NCBI RefSeq assembly: GCF_005884405.1
Contig: NZ_VCAO01000001.1
Location: forward strand, 180,304 to 244,303
Direction of reading: 5' to 3'
Source: Qipengyuania marisflavi
Lineage (GTDB): Bacteria > Pseudomonadota > Alphaproteobacteria > Sphingomonadales > Sphingomonadaceae
DNA: 64,000 nt
Positions 60,388 to 64,000 of the stretch are shown here, one piece after another (within the stretch, counting starts at the first letter, position 1; each line of letters begins with the position of its first letter). Position numbers and translations under genes: made by a program. Below the pieces are notes generated by a model, which worked only from the letters and a program-made list of their open reading frames with translations, ran no database searches and was not told the origin of the DNA.

Positions 60388-61128
60388 TCAGAGGCGGACC
60401 AGCATCCAGATTGCCATGCCGATCATGAACAGGTTTTCAGTTAGTGAAACAAAGCCCAGCGGCACGCTGCTGGTCCCGCCGACGCAGGCGCATTTGATCT
60501 CGCGCTTTTGTACGTACACAGCGTAAAACACGCTGGCCGCGCCGATCGTCCCGATTGTCAGAGCCACCGGGATCGCCAGCCATTTCAGCGCGTGGGCGGC
60601 CATCAATATGCCCGCGCCAGCCTCCAGAAACGGATAGGCGTAGGAATAGGGCACAAACCGGCGCGCGAGCAGGTCATAGCCGACAAACATGCTGGAAAAC
60701 TTCTCGATATCCTGCAATTTCAGCATCGCCAGAATGACCATGCTGAAACTGACAAACCATTCGGCGGCGCGGATGGTGAAGGGGTTGGCAAACTGAAAAT
60801 AGCTAACCGCCATCGCCAGTCCCGCAGCCACGGCAAACACAGCGATGACGGGCGTGTAACTGGTCGCGCCATCTGCGGGCAGCGGGTTTCCGAAGTGTGC
60901 GCGCAGGTCGGTGTAACCGCCGATCCGGCGGCCATCGATAAAGGTCTGCGGGGTGGTCTGGACGTCGTGCTCGGCCTTGAAGGTATCGGTGGCTTCGCGG
61001 GTGGTCAGGAGGTTGTCCTCAACCGTATAGCCGCGCCGCTCCAGCAGCCATTTCGACTTCACGCCATAGGGGCAAACGTGCTTTTCCATCGCCATACGAT
61101 AGAGCTGGGCGGTCTTGTTGCTGGCCAT
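60388..61128 (-). CDS. Glutaredoxin-MauE fusion membrane protein
   Basis: 246 residues. The first 80 residues are glutaredoxin-like with HVCPYGVKSKWLLERRGY (CPYG active site) and TTPQTFIDGRRIGGYTDL. The rest is a four-helix MauE/DoxX-type membrane domain ending with a Cys pair (KCACVGG). Probably a membrane disulfide/thiol carrier. First gene of the MerR-controlled unit; its ATG lies seven bases after the -10, so the mRNA may be leaderless; ATGs at codons 12 and 14 are alternatives. Confidence 0.83.
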   Translation of the reverse strand: MASNKTAQLYRMAMEKHVCPYGVKSKWLLERRGYTVEDNLLTTREATDTFKAEHDVQTTPQTFIDGRRIGGYTDLRAHFGNPLPADGATSYTPVIAVFAVAAGLAMAVSYFQFANPFTIRAAEWFVSFSMVILAMLKLQDIEKFSSMFVGYDLLARRFVPYSYAYPFLEAGAGILMAAHALKWLAIPVALTIGTIGAASVFYAVYVQKREIKCACVGGTSSVPLGFVSLTENLFMIGMAIWMLVRL

Positions 61129-61135
61129 CCCGCAG

Positions 61136-61167
61136 CCTATACCCTGCGTACCACGGTACGGAGTCAA
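61136..61167 (-). promoter_or_regulatory. MerR-type promoter with 19/20-base spacer and dyad operator
   Basis: On the minus strand: TTGACT (61162-61167), then GTATAG or TATAGG (61136-61142), spacer 19 or 20 bases. The spacer holds the dyad CGTACC-N2-GGTACG (61147-61160). Long spacers with a central dyad are the hallmark of promoters activated by MerR-family regulators; the divergent merR-like gene begins 17 bases away. Confidence 0.85.
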
Positions 61168-61169
61168 GC

Positions 61170-61187
61170 ATGAAAGCCACACAATGA
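61170..61187 (+). CDS. Five-codon upstream frame overlapping the merR-like start
   Basis: ATG AAA GCC ACA CAA TGA; the TGA overlaps the ATG of the regulator (ATGA). It could couple translation, or the first ATG could be a chance occurrence. Confidence 0.3.
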   Translation: MKATQ

Positions 61188-61570
61188 AAGCGCTGCGGAT
61201 ATCCGAGCTGGCGCAAAAGGGCGGAGTGGGGGTCGAAACGGTTCGCTTCTACCAGCGCAAGGGGCTGCTCGGTCATCCCGGCAGTGCGGTCAGCGGCACA
61301 CGCCATTACGGGTCGGAGGATGTCAGACGGCTTCGCTTTGTCAAACAGGCCCAGGCGGCGGGTTTCAAGCTGTCCGAAATCGCCGAACTGCTCGATCTTA
61401 ACCGCACCGATGACCGGCCCCGCGCCCGCGAAATGGCCCGCGAACGGATTGGGCAGCTTGATGCCGATATCGCGCGCCTGTCATCGGCGCGGGCATCATT
61501 GTCCAAACTGGCAGAGGACTGCGCCTCGGGCTGTGACGGACCGTGCCCGATCCTGGCGGCGTTCGACTGA
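61184..61570 (+). CDS. MerR-family regulator, probably metal-responsive (copper-type spacing)
   Basis: 128 residues from the ATG at 61184. N-terminal MerR winged helix: ISELAQKGGVGVETVRFYQRKGLL and FVKQAQAAGFKLSEIAELLDL. Dimerisation helix 80-112, then C113-x3-C117-x3-C121-P. C113 to C121 has the C-x7-C spacing of CueR, and no Cys occurs at the position (about 77-82) used by Zn and Hg sensors. Copper or another monovalent metal is therefore favoured. Divergent from the glutaredoxin-MauE unit and abutting the DUF1206 gene at TGATCA. Confidence 0.88.
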   Translation: MKALRISELAQKGGVGVETVRFYQRKGLLGHPGSAVSGTRHYGSEDVRRLRFVKQAQAAGFKLSEIAELLDLNRTDDRPRAREMARERIGQLDADIARLSSARASLSKLAEDCASGCDGPCPILAAFD

Positions 61571-62377
61571 TCAGGAGCGGAATTTCGGCTTCAGTCCGTG
61601 CTTGTCGAAATCGGGGATGATCCGATACCGCGCGGTCAGCATGGTGAAGAGACCGAAGATCAGCAGGCCGACTGCCACCAGCGTGTACATCAGGCCTGAA
61701 CCGCGCAGCGACACGATCGCCTCGCCCAAACCCTTGATCTGATCGTCATCGGAGAACCATGCGCCGGAAATCATTGACCAGCCGATAATGCCGAACACCA
61801 CCGCGCGTGCGGCACTGCCGACGCGGCCCAGCATTTCGGTCGCCTTGGGGGCATTGCCGCTTATGCGGTTCATGAAACTGGCGGTGATGGCCTTCTTGGC
61901 CTGCATGACCGCACCGACCAGAAAGCCGATGCCCAGAATGCCGATCAGCACACTGCCCAGATCCATGGACAGTACCGATCCGGCCATTTCCTGACTGCCG
62001 CCGCCGCCTTCGCTGGCGCTTTGCTTGCCGCCGCTGGCGAATTGGTAACAGGCATAGGCCAGGAACAGATGGGCAAATCCGCTGGCCGCATCGCCGATGC
62101 GCTTGAGGATACCCTTGGTGTCGCTGCCGTGATGCTGGATGTCGCTGATGGCTGACATGAACCGGAAGCCCGCATAAGCGAGCAGGCCCAGTGCCATGAC
62201 CCACAGCAATGGCGTGCCGAATGGCACATCCTGAATAAAGTCGAATGAGGAAGACGCGCCTTCCTTTGCCTTGTGGGCAGTGCTCAACGCAATGTAGCCA
62301 AGCAGAACGTAGACAAATCCGCGGGCGGCAAAACCCATCCGCACCAGCCAATTGAACTTTTCGGATTTGTCGACCAC
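61571..62377 (-). CDS. DUF1206 membrane protein
   Basis: 268 residues from the GTG at 62377, chosen for the GGGGAG eight bases upstream; a TTG at 62383 is too near it. Six transmembrane segments in three similar pairs (GFAARGFVYVLLGYIAL, GFAHLFLAYACYQFA, GSAARAVVFGIIGWSMI), the repeat layout typical of DUF1206. Function unknown. Confidence 0.82.
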   Translation of the reverse strand: MVDKSEKFNWLVRMGFAARGFVYVLLGYIALSTAHKAKEGASSSFDFIQDVPFGTPLLWVMALGLLAYAGFRFMSAISDIQHHGSDTKGILKRIGDAASGFAHLFLAYACYQFASGGKQSASEGGGGSQEMAGSVLSMDLGSVLIGILGIGFLVGAVMQAKKAITASFMNRISGNAPKATEMLGRVGSAARAVVFGIIGWSMISGAWFSDDDQIKGLGEAIVSLRGSGLMYTLVAVGLLIFGLFTMLTARYRIIPDFDKHGLKPKFRS

Positions 62378-62439
62378 GCGCAATTCTCCCCGTTGGATAG
62401 TTGTCAGCCTAACGAATGGTGGGCCGATCTGTGCCCGAC

Positions 62440-63717
62440 TTATGGCTGGACAAGTGCACCTGTGACAGGGGCGAGCTTGCCGTCGATCCGGCTGTCCTGA
62501 GGCAGGCCCATAATCTGGCGCAGCAGCGGGTTTACCGCGATATTTTCAAACGGCGCGATCTGGGCTCCGCTTTTGAAGGCCGGGCCATTGGCAATGAACA
62601 ACGCCGCCATCTCTGGCGCCAGATTGTCATAGCCGTGATTGCCGCCAACAAATTCGCGCGATGACGGTCGGTCGCTGATCTGCCAGCCGGTTTCCGCCAC
62701 GCAAAGATAGGCGGGGATGCGCGGATTGCTGCCATAGTGCAGGCGGGCAGGGATATCCTGCTTGCGCCAGCATTGCATATGGTCGTGCGGGCGAAGCAAA
62801 CCGGCTTCGAGAGCCTGTTCTCGTCCCGGCACTGGGTTGAAACTGGCATAGGGCCCGGCTTCGACCAGCACATAGTCATCGGGATCGACAATATCGCCTA
62901 GCTGGACGGTCCGTTCGCTGCTGGTTTCCGCCATTCCGTGATCGGATAGGATGATCAAATTGGCAGGCTGTCCCAGCGCCGCCAGCCCATCGCGCAGAGT
63001 GGCAATATCACGGTCGATGGATGCGATAACGGTGTTCAACTCGCTGCTATCCTGCGCTGACGCGTGCCCGGCGCTGTCGACTGTGTCGAAATACAGCGTG
63101 ACAAATTGCGGGCGGATATCCGCCGGGCGGCGCAGCCAGTCGATGACGCTGTTGACCCGCTGGGTATTGGTGACCTGCTGGCTGAACGCCTGCCAATCCT
63201 GCGGATAGGTCCCGCCATCCACCGCGCCATAGCCATAGGGGACCAGCGTCCCGCCCCAGCCAACCGCAGATCCGGGCCAGAACATCGCCGCGCTGCGGAT
63301 GCCTGCCTTCTCGGCAGTCACCCAGATCGGTTCGGCGGCGTTCCAGTAAAACGGATCGGTGTTGGCCATAGTGAACTTTTCATCGGTCCGCGCGGGATCG
63401 ACAAAGCTGTTGGCGACGATGCCGTGATGGTCAGGGTATTGGCCCGTCACTATTGTCCAGTGATTGGGGAAGGTCTTGGTTGGAAAAGACGGGATCAGCC
63501 GCGCGCTTACCCCGTCTGCCGCCAGCCCCGACAGCGCCGGAGTAATCCCGCGCGCCAGATAATCCGGGCGAAATCCGTCAATCGAAACCAATATGGTGAC
63601 CGGCGCGCGCTGCTCCTGCACCGCCACGGGCGTTGTCGGGGTGCTGACGACTTGCGGTGCGCAGGCGGACAGCAGGGCCAGCGCGACCGGAGCCAGCAAT
63701 TTCACCATACCGCGCAT
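62440..63717 (-). CDS. Lipoprotein phosphodiesterase/nucleotide pyrophosphatase (alkaline phosphatase superfamily)
   Basis: 425 residues from the ATG at 63717 (AAGGTG six bases upstream). Lipobox ALLSACAP. The metal site is that of NPP enzymes: SIDGFRPDY, PSFPTKTFPNHWTIVTGQYP (Thr nucleophile), FDTVDSAGH, SDHGM and GNHGYDN. Likely hydrolyses nucleotide or phosphodiester substrates in the periplasm. Ends 14 bases from the ychF stop, same strand. Confidence 0.9.
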   Translation of the reverse strand: MRGMVKLLAPVALALLSACAPQVVSTPTTPVAVQEQRAPVTILVSIDGFRPDYLARGITPALSGLAADGVSARLIPSFPTKTFPNHWTIVTGQYPDHHGIVANSFVDPARTDEKFTMANTDPFYWNAAEPIWVTAEKAGIRSAAMFWPGSAVGWGGTLVPYGYGAVDGGTYPQDWQAFSQQVTNTQRVNSVIDWLRRPADIRPQFVTLYFDTVDSAGHASAQDSSELNTVIASIDRDIATLRDGLAALGQPANLIILSDHGMAETSSERTVQLGDIVDPDDYVLVEAGPYASFNPVPGREQALEAGLLRPHDHMQCWRKQDIPARLHYGSNPRIPAYLCVAETGWQISDRPSSREFVGGNHGYDNLAPEMAALFIANGPAFKSGAQIAPFENIAVNPLLRQIMGLPQDSRIDGKLAPVTGALVQP

Positions 63718-63730
63718 CGCAATCACCTTG

Positions 63731-64000
63731 TCAGACGTTGAATTTGAACATCATGATGTCGCCGTCCTGCACGACATACTCCTTGCCTTCCTGACGCAGC
63801 TTGCCGGCATCTTTGGCGCCGCTTTCGCCGCCCAGCGTGACGTAATCGTCATAGGCAATGGTTTCGGCGCGGATGAAACCGCGTTCGAAATCGGTGTGGA
63901 TTTCACCCGCCGCCTGCGGTGCGCGCGCGCCATCGTGGAAAGTCCAGGCGCGTGCCTCCTTGGGGCCGCAGGTGAAGAAGGTCTTGAGCCCCAGCAGTGT
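63731..64000 (-). CDS. ychF: Ribosome-binding GTPase YchF, C-terminal part (runs out of the window)
   Basis: 89 residues of the C terminus: [20 protein letters not shown], then [20 protein letters not shown] and a final FKFNV. This is the TGS-domain end of YchF/OLA1. The start and the G domain are beyond base 64000. Confidence 0.93.
   Translation of the reverse strand, partial: TLLGLKTFFTCGPKEARAWTFHDGARAPQAAGEIHTDFERGFIRAETIAYDDYVTLGGESGAKDAGKLRQEGKEYVVQDGDIMMFKFNV

Overview
The window is 64 kb of GC-rich bacterial chromosome. Gene content and protein style point to an alphaproteobacterium of the order Sphingomonadales, most likely the Erythrobacteraceae. The indicators are RibBX-type riboflavin gene, adjacent dnaG and rpoD, TonB-free small porins, DUF4170 and DUF1206 proteins and many GTG/TTG starts. 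The family assignment is an inference. Almost every gene is a recognisable core housekeeping gene. I see no insertion sequence, prophage, CRISPR array or rRNA gene. One tRNA gene (Lys, anticodon CTT) is present. No gene-free stretch exceeds 300 bases.

Layout. 1-980: two small accessory genes associated with a degenerate palindromic repeat. 986-6321: branched-chain amino acid block on the minus strand (ilvB-ilvN-ilvC, then leuA), with an attenuator-like leader in front of ilvB. 6318-9748: miaA and serB with overlapping divergent starts, a nitroreductase and two small proteins. 9852-13191: purL and two membrane proteins. 13256-18489: xseB-ispA-coaD, a periplasmic cyclophilin, queA and a YadGH-type ABC exporter. 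18590-25831: a small outer-membrane protein, tgt, an S9 peptidase, an SDR, rpsD, a chorismate mutase-like protein and a serine hydrolase. 25919-29868: two related secreted mini-proteins, then a minus-strand cluster rpiB-glyA-small membrane protein-nrdR-trmJ. 29992-37242: a GAF-EAL protein and the minus-strand unit yqeY, two paralogous lipoproteins, dnaG, rpoD. 37398-43009: carA, an AT-richer unknown gene, carB, then greA. 43055-48749: a cluster of small envelope proteins, eno, ribH, an HTH-RibBX fusion and tRNA-Lys. 48857-57153: the cell-shape operon mreB-mreC-mreD-mrdA-rodA, with mutL divergent. 57216-58504: a repeat-flanked membrane protein and a lipoprotein. 58505-61570: a MerR-controlled operon (glutaredoxin-MauE fusion, Met/His-rich outer-membrane protein, MaoC hydratase), probably copper-related. 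61571-64000: a DUF1206 protein, a phosphodiesterase lipoprotein and the 3' end of ychF.

The most unusual points are the AT-rich gene fitted by overlaps between carA and carB; an inverted repeat in the putative ribB promoter beside an HTH fused to RibB; three promoters placed so that the mRNA would be leaderless (ilvB leader, ribB, glutaredoxin-MauE); and the repeat whose edge provides the stop codon of two unrelated membrane-protein genes.
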